A DNA stretch of 64,000 nucleotides from Arthrobacter sp. S41 (GTDB lineage: Bacteria; Actinomycetota; Actinomycetes; Actinomycetales; Micrococcaceae), in NCBI RefSeq assembly GCF_004320535.1, contig NZ_SIHY01000002.1, positions 124,001 through 188,000 of the forward strand, given 5' to 3'. Below the pieces are notes generated by a model. The model was not told the DNA's origin. It did no database searches and worked only from the letters and a program-made list of their open reading frames with translations. The position numbers and the translations under genes are program-made. This document shows, piece by piece, positions 27,162 through 35,467 of the stretch (position 1 is its first letter; the number at the start of each line of letters is the position of its first letter).

Positions 27162-28281
27162 CGTTCAGTCCCATTTCATCAGCCATACGGTTAGCTTCTT
27201 CGATCAGAGTCTCAACAATCTGGTCCTCTGGAACGGTCTTGATGACTTCGCCCCTGACGAAGATCTGGCCCTTGCCGTTGCCCGATGCCACACCAAGGTC
27301 AGCGTCGCGCGCCTCGCCTGGTCCGTTGACAACACAGCCCATAACGGCCACACGCAATGGAGCCTTCATTCCTTCAAGTCCCGCGGTGACCTGTTCAGCC
27401 AAGGTGTAAACGTCCACCTGGGCACGTCCACACGAAGGGCAGGAAACAATATCAAGCTTGCGAGGACGCAGGTTCAGCGATTCCAGAATCTGGTTGCCAA
27501 CCTTGACTTCCTCAACTGGAGGAGCCGAGAGCGATACACGGATGGTGTCGCCGATGCCCTTTGAAAGCAGTGCGCCGAATGCCGTAGCGGACTTGATGGT
27601 GCCCTGGAATGCGGGACCAGCTTCAGTCACGCCCAAGTGCAGTGGCCAGTCACCACGTTCGGCTAGAAGTTCATAAGCACGAACCATGATGACTGGGTCA
27701 TTGTGCTTTACCGAAATCTTGAAGTCGTGGAATCCATGCTCTTCGAAAAGCGAAGCTTCCCAGACAGCGGATTCGACCAATGCTTCTGGAGTCGCCTTGC
27801 CGTACTTCTGCAACAGGCGGCGATCCAGCGAACCGGCGTTGACGCCGATACGGATTGAGGTGCCGTGATCCTTGGCGGCCTGAGCGATTTCCTTGACCTG
27901 GTCATCGAACTGGCGAATGTTTCCTGGGTTCACTCGAACCGCACCGCAGCCAGCTTCAATGGCAGCAAAGACGTACTTCGGCTGGAAATGAATATCTGCA
28001 ATGACCGGGATCTGCGACTTCATCGCAATGATCTTCAACGCGTCAGCGTCTTTGTCCGTAGGACAGGCGACACGCACGATGTCACAACCGGCGGCAGTCA
28101 GCTCTGCAATTTGCTGCAAGGTCGCGTTGATGTCGTGAGTTTTTGTGGTGGTCATCGACTGGACCGAAATCGGCGAATCGGAACCTACACCAACCGAGCC
28201 GACCTGGAACTGGCGAGTCTGACGACGTGGTGTGAGAACCGGCGGTGGGCCTGCCGGCATGCCTAGGCTGACCGAAGTCAA
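27115..28281 (-). CDS. ispG: (E)-4-hydroxy-3-methylbut-2-enyl-diphosphate synthase
   Basis: A 388-residue [4Fe-4S] enzyme of the methylerythritol phosphate route to isoprenoids. The TIM barrel starts near [19 protein letters not shown] and the iron-sulfur ligands are C281 and C284 in SCPSCGR and C316 in [10 protein letters not shown]. The length is the normal short bacterial form. dxr of the same pathway is 3 kb upstream; in Mycobacterium dxr, rip1 and ispG are adjacent. Here three small genes (FMN reductase, ArfB, YciI) have come between rseP and ispG. Confidence 0.98.
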   Translation of the reverse strand: MTSVSLGMPAGPPPVLTPRRQTRQFQVGSVGVGSDSPISVQSMTTTKTHDINATLQQIAELTAAGCDIVRVACPTDKDADALKIIAMKSQIPVIADIHFQPKYVFAAIEAGCGAVRVNPGNIRQFDDQVKEIAQAAKDHGTSIRIGVNAGSLDRRLLQKYGKATPEALVESAVWEASLFEEHGFHDFKISVKHNDPVIMVRAYELLAERGDWPLHLGVTEAGPAFQGTIKSATAFGALLSKGIGDTIRVSLSAPPVEEVKVGNQILESLNLRPRKLDIVSCPSCGRAQVDVYTLAEQVTAGLEGMKAPLRVAVMGCVVNGPGEARDADLGVASGNGKGQIFVRGEVIKTVPEDQIVETLIEEANRMADEMGLNDDENPTSGSPVVSVS

Positions 28282-28356
28282 TGGACGCCTCCGAGTAAAT
28301 TGTGGATAAATCTCTTAGTCCAAGTATGTCACCGTATCGAGGTGAGCGGGTACTCA

Positions 28357-28395
28357 TGCGAGAAAGGCCACGGGGTCACCGTGGCCTTTCTCGCA
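28357..28395 (-). terminator. Perfect stem-loop after the FMN reductase gene
   Basis: A perfect 17-base stem (TGCGAGAAAGGCCACGG at 28357-28373 with its complement at 28379-28395) and a GGTCA loop. There is no separate T-run, but the end of the stem is T-rich. It lies between the FMN reductase stop and ispG, so it should insulate ispG. Confidence 0.75.
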
Positions 28396-28423
28396 GTAAT
28401 AGGCTGATTTTGCTGACTAGGTC

Positions 28424-28978
28424 CTAGTTGGCTTCAGCAATTTCTTTGATGCTGTTGAGCACGGCTGCAACCTGCTCAACAACCTCAGTGTCATCCTTCG
28501 GGTGCAGCTCAGCGAAGCGAACAACCGAGTTTGGAATTGCCAGCTTGACGTCTTCCAGGACGTTGGCGCCAGCGATGTTCAGTGCCTTGCGAGCTTCATC
28601 CTGAGCCCACACGCCGCCATACTGGCCGAATGCGGTGCCAACAACAACGGTTGGCATGCCCGAAACTGCGCCTGCACCGAATGGGCGTGAAAGCCAGTCA
28701 ATGGCGTTCTTCAGAACTGCTGGCATGGTGCCGTTGTACTCAGGGGTCACCAAGATCAACGCGTCAGCTTCGCCGGCTGCATCGCGCAGAACCTGTGCCG
28801 TTACTGGAACGGTACCTTCGACGTCAAGATCCTCATTGTAGAAAGGAATGTTTTCTAGGCCGCTGAATACCGAAACTTCGACGCCCTCTGGAGCGTGGTG
28901 AGCGGCAGCTTCTGCCAACTGAACGTTGGTCGAGCCGTTGCGGAGGGATCCAACGAGGGTGAGGACCTTTGTGGCCAT
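28424..28978 (-). CDS. NADPH-dependent FMN reductase
   Basis: About 184 residues from the ATG at 28978 (MATKVLTLVGSLRNGSTN), with AGGAG eight bases upstream; the frame opens earlier at 29026. GSLRNGSTN is the FMN phosphate-binding loop, and LVTPEYNGTMPAVLKNAIDW and VVGTAFGQYGG are the family's other marks. Such enzymes reduce FMN or quinones with NAD(P)H. A role as reductase partner for flavin monooxygenases, such as the one at 1-1097, is possible but the genes are far apart. Confidence 0.92.
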   Translation of the reverse strand: MATKVLTLVGSLRNGSTNVQLAEAAAHHAPEGVEVSVFSGLENIPFYNEDLDVEGTVPVTAQVLRDAAGEADALILVTPEYNGTMPAVLKNAIDWLSRPFGAGAVSGMPTVVVGTAFGQYGGVWAQDEARKALNIAGANVLEDVKLAIPNSVVRFAELHPKDDTEVVEQVAAVLNSIKEIAEAN

Positions 28979-29100
28979 GGGTGTGCTCCTAAAAGACGGA
29001 AATAGAAAAAGAAGCTGACGCTTCATCTATTTCCAACTATGAATGATGTCCATCCATTCCACGAAACAAGGTGACCGGGATCACTTCACCCTTAGACACA

Positions 29101-29523
29101 TCAATCTCGCCCTGGCTTTTGCCGTAGTTGCTTAGTGACCGAGCGGTTGGATTTTGCATTCAGTCTGCGTCGCTGCGAACCGCGGGTTGGCTTGGTCGCC
29201 TTGCGGGTTGGAGCATCCGGCGCCAAGGCTTTCGAAACAAGCAGAGCAAGCTTGTCCATAGCAATCTGTCGATTACGCCATTGGGAACGTTCCTCGGAGG
29301 CACGAACTACCACGGCGCCAGAAACGAGCCGCGATGCCAATTTCTGCAGGAGCCGCTCACGTTGCCAGGGCGAAAGTACTCGCGAGGCGCCGATCACCCA
29401 CGAAAGCTCAGCCCGAGAGTCGGAAGTATTAACGTGCTGGCCACCGGGACCCGAAGAACGGCTGAAATTCCACGAAAGCTCGGAGTCCGGTATGACTAGC
29501 GAATCGTTGACATGCAGATCCAT
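29101..29523 (-). CDS. arfB: Alternative peptidyl-tRNA hydrolase/ribosome rescue factor ArfB
   Basis: A 140-residue protein with the release-factor GGQ motif at 27-29 in SGPGGQHVNTSDSRAEL and a basic, probably disordered tail (SQRRRLNAKSNRSVTKQLRQ) that enters the empty mRNA channel of stalled ribosomes. The length and the lack of domains 1 and 2 distinguish it from RF1 and RF2. It frees ribosomes stuck without a stop codon. It lies between the YciI gene and the FMN reductase on the same strand. Confidence 0.95.
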   Translation of the reverse strand: MDLHVNDSLVIPDSELSWNFSRSSGPGGQHVNTSDSRAELSWVIGASRVLSPWQRERLLQKLASRLVSGAVVVRASEERSQWRNRQIAMDKLALLVSKALAPDAPTRKATKPTRGSQRRRLNAKSNRSVTKQLRQKPGRD

Positions 29524-29631
29524 CGTTGACTCCTCTCCCGGTCGGTCCCAGATGACTTCTCAATAGCTACTTAAATGCTGATGCCCTCGCCCTCCAGTTT
29601 CTGGAGCGCGAGGGCTTAGCCTACCAATAAT

Positions 29632-29931
29632 TTAGGAAGCGAATTCCTGCAATAGCCCGATAACTGGATTCCACTCGGTGACGGTCGTCTTTGCAATCGC
29701 GCCGACCTTGGCAAAGGGGTCATTGGCAAGGAACTCATTCAAGCCCTCTTCGGACTCGGCAGCAAAGATCAACAACGCACCATCATTGACCGGAGTCGGA
29801 CCCGAAACGAGAACTCGAACCGGTCCTTCAACAAGAAAATCGCACAGGTACTCACGGTGTGCCGGGCGGTGTTCGTTTCGTAGTTCATCGGAGTCTTGGG
29901 CGTACACGTATTCAACAGCATAAACAGTCAT
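29632..29931 (-). CDS. YciI family protein
   Basis: A 99-residue protein with the YCII ferredoxin-like fold. RNEHRPAHREYLCDFL holds the conserved His, and LLIFAAESEEGLNEFLANDP with PFAKVGA forms the second conserved part. The biochemical role of YciI proteins is mostly unknown; some relatives are chloro-compound lyases or small-molecule enzymes. It lies 23 bases upstream in position from the rseP stop and reads in the same direction, after rseP in the operon. Confidence 0.9.
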   Translation of the reverse strand: MTVYAVEYVYAQDSDELRNEHRPAHREYLCDFLVEGPVRVLVSGPTPVNDGALLIFAAESEEGLNEFLANDPFAKVGAIAKTTVTEWNPVIGLLQEFAS

Positions 29932-29954
29932 AACTACACCTTAATTCTTGTCGC

Positions 29955-31304
29955 CTAGAACAGTTGTATTGGCTTAAAAATATCTGCATATATTAAGAGG
30001 CCGCCCATAACCAGCATGGCTACTACGACAACGTAGGTCAGTGGCAGGAGCTTGACTGTGTCCACCGGCTTCACGTTTTTCAGTTTGAAGATCCGAGCAA
30101 AGAGCCGTTTGATGCCATCGTAAAGCGCGCCAACTACGTGACCACCGTCCAAGGGCAAGAGTGGAATGAGGTTGAATGCGAATAATGCAAGGTTCAGTCC
30201 CCCGACCAAGGACAGCAGGGTCGCGAACTTGTCCCCCACGGAAATGGAGTCTTCTGCACTGATTTCTCCGGCGATCCGACCGACGCCAACAATAGAGACC
30301 GGCCCATTCGGATCTCGCTCGCTACTACCAAAGGCAGCCTGAGCCACATCAACCATGCGCTGAGGCAAATGCAGGATTACGTCTCCGATGGTCAGAAGCT
30401 GATTACCAATCACTCCTGGCACCGAGCTCAATGGCTTTGTCATGTCCTTTTGTAAGGAACTCATTCCGACAAATCCAACCTTGGTCATGATGGTCTGGCC
30501 CTGATCATCTGTGAGCGCATAGCCGTTTTCATCGGTGGCAGGACGGTCAGTCAGATACGGCGTCATCGTGGTGGAGTGGCTACTGCCATCACGCTGGTAG
30601 TCCAACGTAATCGACTTTCCCGGGTTGTCTCTAATGACGTCGGTGAGCTCGTACCATTCGCCTTCTTTGACGGCATTGCCGTTGACGGCGGTAATGGTGT
30701 CACCAGGTCGGAGCCCCGCGGCATAGGCCGGCGCCTGCTCATCCTTATCGGTGCACTGCTTTTGATCCGCATCCTGCGCGGTGGAAATGCACTGGTAAAC
30801 CTCGGAAACGGTGGTGCTGGGAGTTGCTTGGCCGAAGCTGGTGAGCACGATGGCAATGACCACAAAACCAATGATCAGGTTCATCAGTGGCCCACCAAGC
30901 ATGATGATTACCCGCTTGTAGACCGGCAACTGGTAGAACAGGCGACCTTCGTCGCTGGGCAACACATTTTCATTCGCTTGTGAGCGAGCGTCGTCAACCA
31001 TCTGGCCGAAAACCTTTTGGAACAGGTTCGGTTTTTTCTCCGGCTGCCCCTCAACTGTTTTGGCTCGTGGTGGGTACATGCCCACCATGGAAATATAGCC
31101 ACCCAAAGGCAGGGCCTTGATCCCATACTGAGTCTCGCCACGTTTGAACGAGATCAGAGTTTTGCCGAAGCCAATCATGTACTGCGGTACACGCAGTTTG
31201 AAAAGTTTCGCAGGAACAAGGTGACCGATTTCGTGTAGCGCAATGGACAGGCCAACGGCCACGACCATAAAGAGGATGCCTCCTATGAACAGGATGACGC
31301 TCAT
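29955..31304 (-). CDS. rseP: Site-2 intramembrane zinc metalloprotease (RseP/Rip1)
   Basis: About 449 residues from the ATG at 31304, which overlaps the dxr stop by four bases (ATGA). The first helix carries the zinc site HEIGH at 24-28. A PDZ domain sits around 185-270 ([19 protein letters not shown]), and [20 protein letters not shown] in the third helix holds the other zinc ligand aspartate. This family cuts anti-sigma factors in the membrane; in Mycobacterium Rip1 acts on RskA and other anti-sigma factors. The RskA-like protein at 9941-10765 is a candidate substrate. Confidence 0.96.
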   Translation of the reverse strand: MSVILFIGGILFMVVAVGLSIALHEIGHLVPAKLFKLRVPQYMIGFGKTLISFKRGETQYGIKALPLGGYISMVGMYPPRAKTVEGQPEKKPNLFQKVFGQMVDDARSQANENVLPSDEGRLFYQLPVYKRVIIMLGGPLMNLIIGFVVIAIVLTSFGQATPSTTVSEVYQCISTAQDADQKQCTDKDEQAPAYAAGLRPGDTITAVNGNAVKEGEWYELTDVIRDNPGKSITLDYQRDGSSHSTTMTPYLTDRPATDENGYALTDDQGQTIMTKVGFVGMSSLQKDMTKPLSSVPGVIGNQLLTIGDVILHLPQRMVDVAQAAFGSSERDPNGPVSIVGVGRIAGEISAEDSISVGDKFATLLSLVGGLNLALFAFNLIPLLPLDGGHVVGALYDGIKRLFARIFKLKNVKPVDTVKLLPLTYVVVVAMLVMGGLLIYADIFKPIQLF

Positions 31305-32515
31305 GCTTTGGATCCCACGATCTTCGTTGCATGGGCACGGGCCCAACGGTCGGTTTCAAGAACGGTTTCAACGCTGAGCTCAGCGTTGATTGGCGTGTAG
31401 TTATCTAGGACGCACTCAATGGTCTCAACGATGTCGGTGAACTGAATTTGTCCTTCATGGAATGCATCAACGGCAACTTCGTTTGCTGCGTTGTAAACGG
31501 CCATGTGAGTTCCCGAGGCCGCGGCGGCTTGCTTAGCAAGTTTCACCGCGAAGAATACGTCTTCGTCCAGGGGCTCAAAGGTCCAGCTAGCCGCCTTGGA
31601 GAAATCGCATGGTGTGGCGGCCCCGGTAACGCGGTGTGGCCAGTTGATGCCCAGAGCAATAGGCAGGCGCATGTCTGGTGGCGAGGCTTGCGCAATCACC
31701 GATCCGTCAATGAACTCCACCATGGAGTGAATGATTGACTGGCGGTGTACCACTGGCTCGATTTTCTCCAGTGGAACATCAAAGAGCAGGTGAGCTTCGA
31801 TGACTTCCAGCGCCTTATTGACCATGGTCGCCGAGTTAGTGGTCACCATGCGACCCATGTCCCAGGTGGGGTGAGCCAACGCCTGGGCCGGAGTCACGTC
31901 ACGCAATTGGTCATAGGTGTAGCCAAAGAATGGTCCACCAGATGCGGTGACCAATAACTTTGCAACTTCGTCAGGAGTACCCGAACGCAAAGCTTGCGCC
32001 AGCGCCGAGTGCTCAGAATCAACTGGCGATATCTGGCCCGGGGCAGCAATTTGCTTGACTACTTGGCCACCGATAATCAGCGACTCTTTATTCGCCAGGG
32101 CCAGTAAGTGGCCAGCTTCCAAAGCCGCAATCGTTGGCGCTAAGCCGATAGCTCCAGTGATGCCGTTGAGCACCACGTCGGCTTCGTTGAACCCAGCAAT
32201 GGTGGTCGCCGCACCTTCTCCGGCCACCAGTTCTGGTTCATAGCCGGTAACCGAAGCATCAGCAGCAGCCCGCTTGATCGCGGAGGCAAGATCATCGGTT
32301 GATTCCGACGCACAGCCGACAATTGCCGGGCGGAACTTCACCGCTTGCTGGGCTAGCAGATCCAAATTGTAGCCACCGGACAAGGCTGCCACAGAGAAGT
32401 TTTCTGGCGCCTTACTAATGACGTCTAGACCTTGAGTGCCGATGGAACCGGTAGAACCGATCAAGCTGACCCGGCGAGGATGCCCGGTTGGTACGAAAGT
32501 TTTTTGGGAGCTCAC
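31301..32515 (-). CDS. dxr: 1-deoxy-D-xylulose-5-phosphate reductoisomerase
   Basis: A 404-residue NADPH enzyme of the methylerythritol phosphate pathway. The NADPH loop is GSTGSIG at 20-26. [13 protein letters not shown], then [13 protein letters not shown] and the catalytic-loop region [13 protein letters not shown] follow, with [20 protein letters not shown]. The length is normal. It is coupled to rseP by a four-base overlap. No ribosome or cell-division gene lies directly upstream; the acyl-CoA dehydrogenase and a terminator do. Confidence 0.98.
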   Translation of the reverse strand: MSSQKTFVPTGHPRRVSLIGSTGSIGTQGLDVISKAPENFSVAALSGGYNLDLLAQQAVKFRPAIVGCASESTDDLASAIKRAAADASVTGYEPELVAGEGAATTIAGFNEADVVLNGITGAIGLAPTIAALEAGHLLALANKESLIIGGQVVKQIAAPGQISPVDSEHSALAQALRSGTPDEVAKLLVTASGGPFFGYTYDQLRDVTPAQALAHPTWDMGRMVTTNSATMVNKALEVIEAHLLFDVPLEKIEPVVHRQSIIHSMVEFIDGSVIAQASPPDMRLPIALGINWPHRVTGAATPCDFSKAASWTFEPLDEDVFFAVKLAKQAAAASGTHMAVYNAANEVAVDAFHEGQIQFTDIVETIECVLDNYTPINAELSVETVLETDRWARAHATKIVGSKA

Positions 32516-32552
32516 TCAACCATTATGGTTCGTTTAACTGTGAGCGCCCAAA

Positions 32553-32586
32553 GAGCGCCACACGTTGTGTTTAACGTGCAGCGCTC
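32553..32586 (-). terminator. Terminator of the acyl-CoA dehydrogenase gene
   Basis: On the minus strand GAGCGC-TG-CACGTT pairs with AACGTG-TG-GCGCTC around AAACAC, with TG opposite TG as an internal mismatch. TTTGGG follows. It starts 15 bases after the dehydrogenase stop and lies ahead of dxr. Confidence 0.75.
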
Positions 32587-32600
32587 TGCCGGTCTAGGGA

Positions 32601-33755
32601 CTACAGGCCCAGACTGCGAGCAATGAGCATTTGCTGTACTTGCGTGGTGCCTTCGCCGATCTCCAAAATCTTGGAATCGCGGTAGTGCCGTGCGACGAGG
32701 GATTCATTCATGAACCCGTATCCTCCAAAGATCTGGGTCGCATCGCGCGCGTTATCCATGGCAGCCTCGCTAGCAATAAGTTTGGCGTGAGCAGCTTCGA
32801 TCTTGAAGTCTTTTCCGGCCAGCATCTTGGCTGCGGCCGCGTAGTAGGCCAGTCGCGCGGTGTGTGCTCGGGATGCCATCCGAGCAATCATGAACGAAAT
32901 GCCTTGATTCTTGCCGATAGCGGTACCAAAGGTTGTTCGGGTCTTGGCGTATTTCACTGCCTCGTCCAAACATCCTTGCGCCGCCCCAGTAGCAAGGGCG
33001 GCAATAGCGATGCGCCCCTCATCCAGGATTTCCAAGAAGTAGGCATAGCCGCGTCCTCGTCCGCCCAAGAGGTTTTCTTCTGGGACACGTGCGTCATTGA
33101 AACTCAGTGGGTGGGTGTCGCTGGCGCGCCAACCAACTTTGTCGTAGGCCTTCTCTACAGTAAATCCTTCGGTTCCGGTGGGCACGATAATTGCAGAAAT
33201 TTCTTTTCTACCTGTTGCCTCATCCACCCCGGTTACTGCCGTGGCCGTGACGTGAGAGGTGATCTCAGTTCCGGAGTTGGTAATAAATTCTTTGGCCCCG
33301 TTGATAACCCATTGACCATTTTCCAGTGATGCTTTGGTTAGCGCCGCCGAGGCGTCAGAGCCTGCGCCCGGTTCAGTGAGTCCGAACCCTGCAAGACGCT
33401 GTCCGGTGGCAAGTGGTTCAAGCCAACGTTGCTTCTGCTCTTTGTTGCCGAACCGATATATGGGCATAGCCCCTAAAGAGACTCCAGCCTCTAAAGTAAT
33501 GGCCACCGATTGGTCAACCTTGCCCAGTTCTTCGAGTGCCAAAGCCAGATGGAAGTAATCTCCACCAGAGCCACCGAACTCTTCAGAAATCGGTAATCCA
33601 AAAAGCCCCATTTGTCCCATTTGTTTAACAACGTCATAAGGGAAAGCATGATTGGCGTCGTTTTCAGCGCTCTGTGGAGCAACGACTTCTTGGGCAAATT
33701 CGCGGACCATGTCTACCAGGTCTTGGTACTGGTCATCGAGTTCGAGGTTGATCAT
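32601..33755 (-). CDS. Acyl-CoA dehydrogenase
   Basis: About 384 residues from the ATG at 33755 (MINLELDDQYQDLVDMVREF); the open frame runs much further upstream but the family starts here and AAGAGAGAG precedes it. The FAD and substrate sites show in GFGLTEPGAGSDASA and VINGAKEFITNSG, and the end has QIFGGYGFMNESLVARHYRD and IGEGTTQVQQMLIAR. It oxidises an acyl-CoA to the enoyl-CoA and passes electrons to ETF. The class fits short or branched chains. It is divergent from a TetR regulator, its likely repressor, and 14 kb from the branched-chain oxoacid dehydrogenase operon. Confidence 0.95.
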   Translation of the reverse strand: MINLELDDQYQDLVDMVREFAQEVVAPQSAENDANHAFPYDVVKQMGQMGLFGLPISEEFGGSGGDYFHLALALEELGKVDQSVAITLEAGVSLGAMPIYRFGNKEQKQRWLEPLATGQRLAGFGLTEPGAGSDASAALTKASLENGQWVINGAKEFITNSGTEITSHVTATAVTGVDEATGRKEISAIIVPTGTEGFTVEKAYDKVGWRASDTHPLSFNDARVPEENLLGGRGRGYAYFLEILDEGRIAIAALATGAAQGCLDEAVKYAKTRTTFGTAIGKNQGISFMIARMASRAHTARLAYYAAAAKMLAGKDFKIEAAHAKLIASEAAMDNARDATQIFGGYGFMNESLVARHYRDSKILEIGEGTTQVQQMLIARSLGL

Positions 33756-33878
33756 CAGACTCTCTCTTCGTTGAGGAACTAACGCACGCGATACGCAGAA
33801 TGTTTGACGAGCCCAGTGATGATCGTTTGTTGCGATCAGCGAGCATATGTCTTGGAAGCACACTGCGCGACGCGTATG

Positions 33879-33917
33879 GTTAATACTTGTTAACTGATTG
33901 CCGCCTACTGGTCGGTA
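33879..33917. promoter_or_regulatory. Candidate operator sites between the dehydrogenase and TetR genes
   Basis: Two imperfect palindromes lie in the 242-base divergent gap: GTTAA-N6-TTAAC at 33879-33894 and TACTGGTCGGTA at 33906-33917, which has the symmetric look of many TetR sites. A TTGACA lies a little downstream. Assignment rests on position and symmetry only. Confidence 0.35.
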
Positions 33918-33997
33918 AGCAGCTTCATTTTTGACAGTAGTGGCACGCGTCACACTTGTCCAGAGTTCGGCGTAGCAGTCGTAAGGAGATGATGGTG

Positions 33998-34615
33998 ATG
34001 GCGAGCAGATATCAAGCCCTCAATGAACCAACTGACCGCGAACGCGCCAAGGCCGAGCGACGAGAAGCCCTACTGCGCGAAGCCACCAGACTGTTTGCCC
34101 AGCACGGTTACGCAGGAGTCTCTCTAGAAGATCTCGGTGCTGCCTGCGGGATCTCAGGCCCGGCGGTTTACCGTCATTTCGCGGGAAAACAAGCCGTATT
34201 AATTGCGCTCTTGGTAGACATGTCAAAGGACATCTACGACGGCGGACAAAAGGCCTGCGAAGCTGGCGGCACAGCCTTGGAAGTGCTCTCCCGCCTAGTT
34301 GATTTCCACACCGATTTTTCGCTGTCTCGCCCGGACATTCTTCAGGTTCAAGACCGCGATCTGAAATCCTTGCCCGCGGCGGAATTAGCCTTGGTGCGCA
34401 AGCTCCAAAACTCGTATATCGCGTTATGGACCAATGAACTTGCCAAGCTGCATCCGACTGGTTCCAAGCAATCTCACCGCTTCCGGGCCCATGCCGTATT
34501 TGGACTGTTAAACTCGACAGCCCACTCAGCTCACTCTCCGAGAACTAAAAAGTCTGGTCTTAAGCCACTTTTGTCTAATATGGCTCTCGCTGCGCTCACA
34601 TCCCCGGTAGTGTAG
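33998..34615 (+). CDS. TetR/AcrR family transcriptional regulator
   Basis: About 205 residues from the ATG at 33998; AAGGAG lies nine bases before it, and the ATG and GTG codons at 33989-33997 are alternatives. The N-terminal helix-turn-helix covers about 18-60 (RREALLREATRLFAQHGYAG, LEDLGAACGISGPAVYRHFA). The C-terminal ligand domain is helical, with LSRPDILQVQDRDLKSLPAA. It is divergent from the acyl-CoA dehydrogenase gene and may respond to an acyl-CoA. Related regulators in actinobacteria control leucine or fatty acid breakdown. Confidence 0.9.
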   Translation: MASRYQALNEPTDRERAKAERREALLREATRLFAQHGYAGVSLEDLGAACGISGPAVYRHFAGKQAVLIALLVDMSKDIYDGGQKACEAGGTALEVLSRLVDFHTDFSLSRPDILQVQDRDLKSLPAAELALVRKLQNSYIALWTNELAKLHPTGSKQSHRFRAHAVFGLLNSTAHSAHSPRTKKSGLKPLLSNMALAALTSPVV

Positions 34616-34684
34616 TTCCCAAGCCAATGTTCCGCAGCGTTCCGAAAACGGCATGCTGACCTACCCGATTGAAAGGCCTTTATC

Positions 34685-35146
34685 GTGCAGCTACGTGAAG
34701 TCCGCCCTTCCGACTTGGACGCATTCTTTGCTCACCAGCAAGAACCCGAGGCGAACCTCATGGCCGCTTATCAGGCGCGTAATCCAGCCGACCGCGCGGT
34801 ATTCGACCACCACTGGAACTCGATCTTGAATGATCCAAGTGTTCTAGTACGCACCATTGAAGACGACGGTGACGTCGTCGGGTCAATCTTGGTATTTGAC
34901 GGCGAAACTCCAGAAATCAATTTCTGGACTTCCACTAAGTACTGGGGCAAGGGAATCACCACCAGCGCGGTGGATGCCTTCCTCGCTGAGTACACCAAGC
35001 GTCCACTGACCGCACACGTGGTTCAGGACAATCTGGGATCCATCAAGGTACTTGAGCGCCGCGGCTTTAAGACCGTTGGCACTGAGCAGATCTTCTCGAA
35101 CGCTCGTGCCGAGGTTGTCACCGAAAACGTTATGCAGCTGGACTAA
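34685..35146 (+). CDS. GNAT-family N-acetyltransferase (RimJ-like)
   Basis: A 153-residue protein starting at a GTG with GAAAGG upstream. The fold of the acetyltransf_3/RimJ-RimL type is seen in MQLREVRPSDLDAFFAHQQ, INFWTSTKYWGKGITTSAVD (the acetyl-CoA loop, with GKGITT in place of RGxGxA) and VQDNLGSIKVLERRGFKTVG. It probably acetylates an amine or a protein N-terminus. It follows the TetR gene by 69 bases and ends at a strong hairpin. Confidence 0.9.
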   Translation: MQLREVRPSDLDAFFAHQQEPEANLMAAYQARNPADRAVFDHHWNSILNDPSVLVRTIEDDGDVVGSILVFDGETPEINFWTSTKYWGKGITTSAVDAFLAEYTKRPLTAHVVQDNLGSIKVLERRGFKTVGTEQIFSNARAEVVTENVMQLD

Positions 35147-35173
35147 AACTACAGTCCAAAAATAGCCGTTTAA

Positions 35174-35213
35174 TAGATGAGGAGCTGGCCCACTAGGGCC
35201 AGCTCCTCATCTA
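35174..35213 (+). terminator. Perfect stem-loop after the GNAT gene
   Basis: A perfect 17-base stem (TAGATGAGGAGCTGGCC at 35174-35190 with its complement at 35197-35213) and the loop CACTAG. It starts 28 bases after the GNAT stop. There is no clear T-run on either strand, so it could work in both directions weakly. Confidence 0.75.
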
Positions 35214-35413
35214 TTCACCATCAATCAGAACCGAGGATCGTAGTCCCCTTTGCCTCGGTCTATATCTTTGCGTGCCTTGCACAACGCTCTTGATGTGGGC
35301 GGGTCACGGTCTTCTAAGGCATCCGCCCTTTTATCCAAGCCTCTGAAGGCGCCGATGATAAATGGACACGCACAGCGCCGTTAGCGTTGCGTCGGACCTT
35401 CGGTACTCGAATA

Positions 35414-35457
35414 CCACTCAAGGAGCCAGATGTTCTCCGGCTCCTTGAGTGGTTTTT
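35414..35457 (+). terminator. Stem-loop with T-run between the peptide ABC operon and the GNAT gene
   Basis: Fourteen paired bases (CCACTCAAGGAGCC at 35414-35427 with its complement at 35439-35452) are followed on the plus strand by TTTTT. It lies just past the minus-strand ATPase stop. The T-run favours stopping plus-strand transcripts, but the stem can serve both. Confidence 0.8.
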
Positions 35458-35467
35458 CTGGTACTAC

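Larger units (their letters stand above)
35147..35467. other. Intergenic region with two strong hairpins
   Basis: Two hairpins lie in it (35174-35213 and 35414-35457). Between them no known gene or RNA was recognised. A short minus-strand frame ends in CKARKDIDRGKGDYDPRF with its stop at 35225-35227, but it lacks a clear start and uses codons unlike the neighbours. It may be noise or the remains of a gene. Confidence 0.45.
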
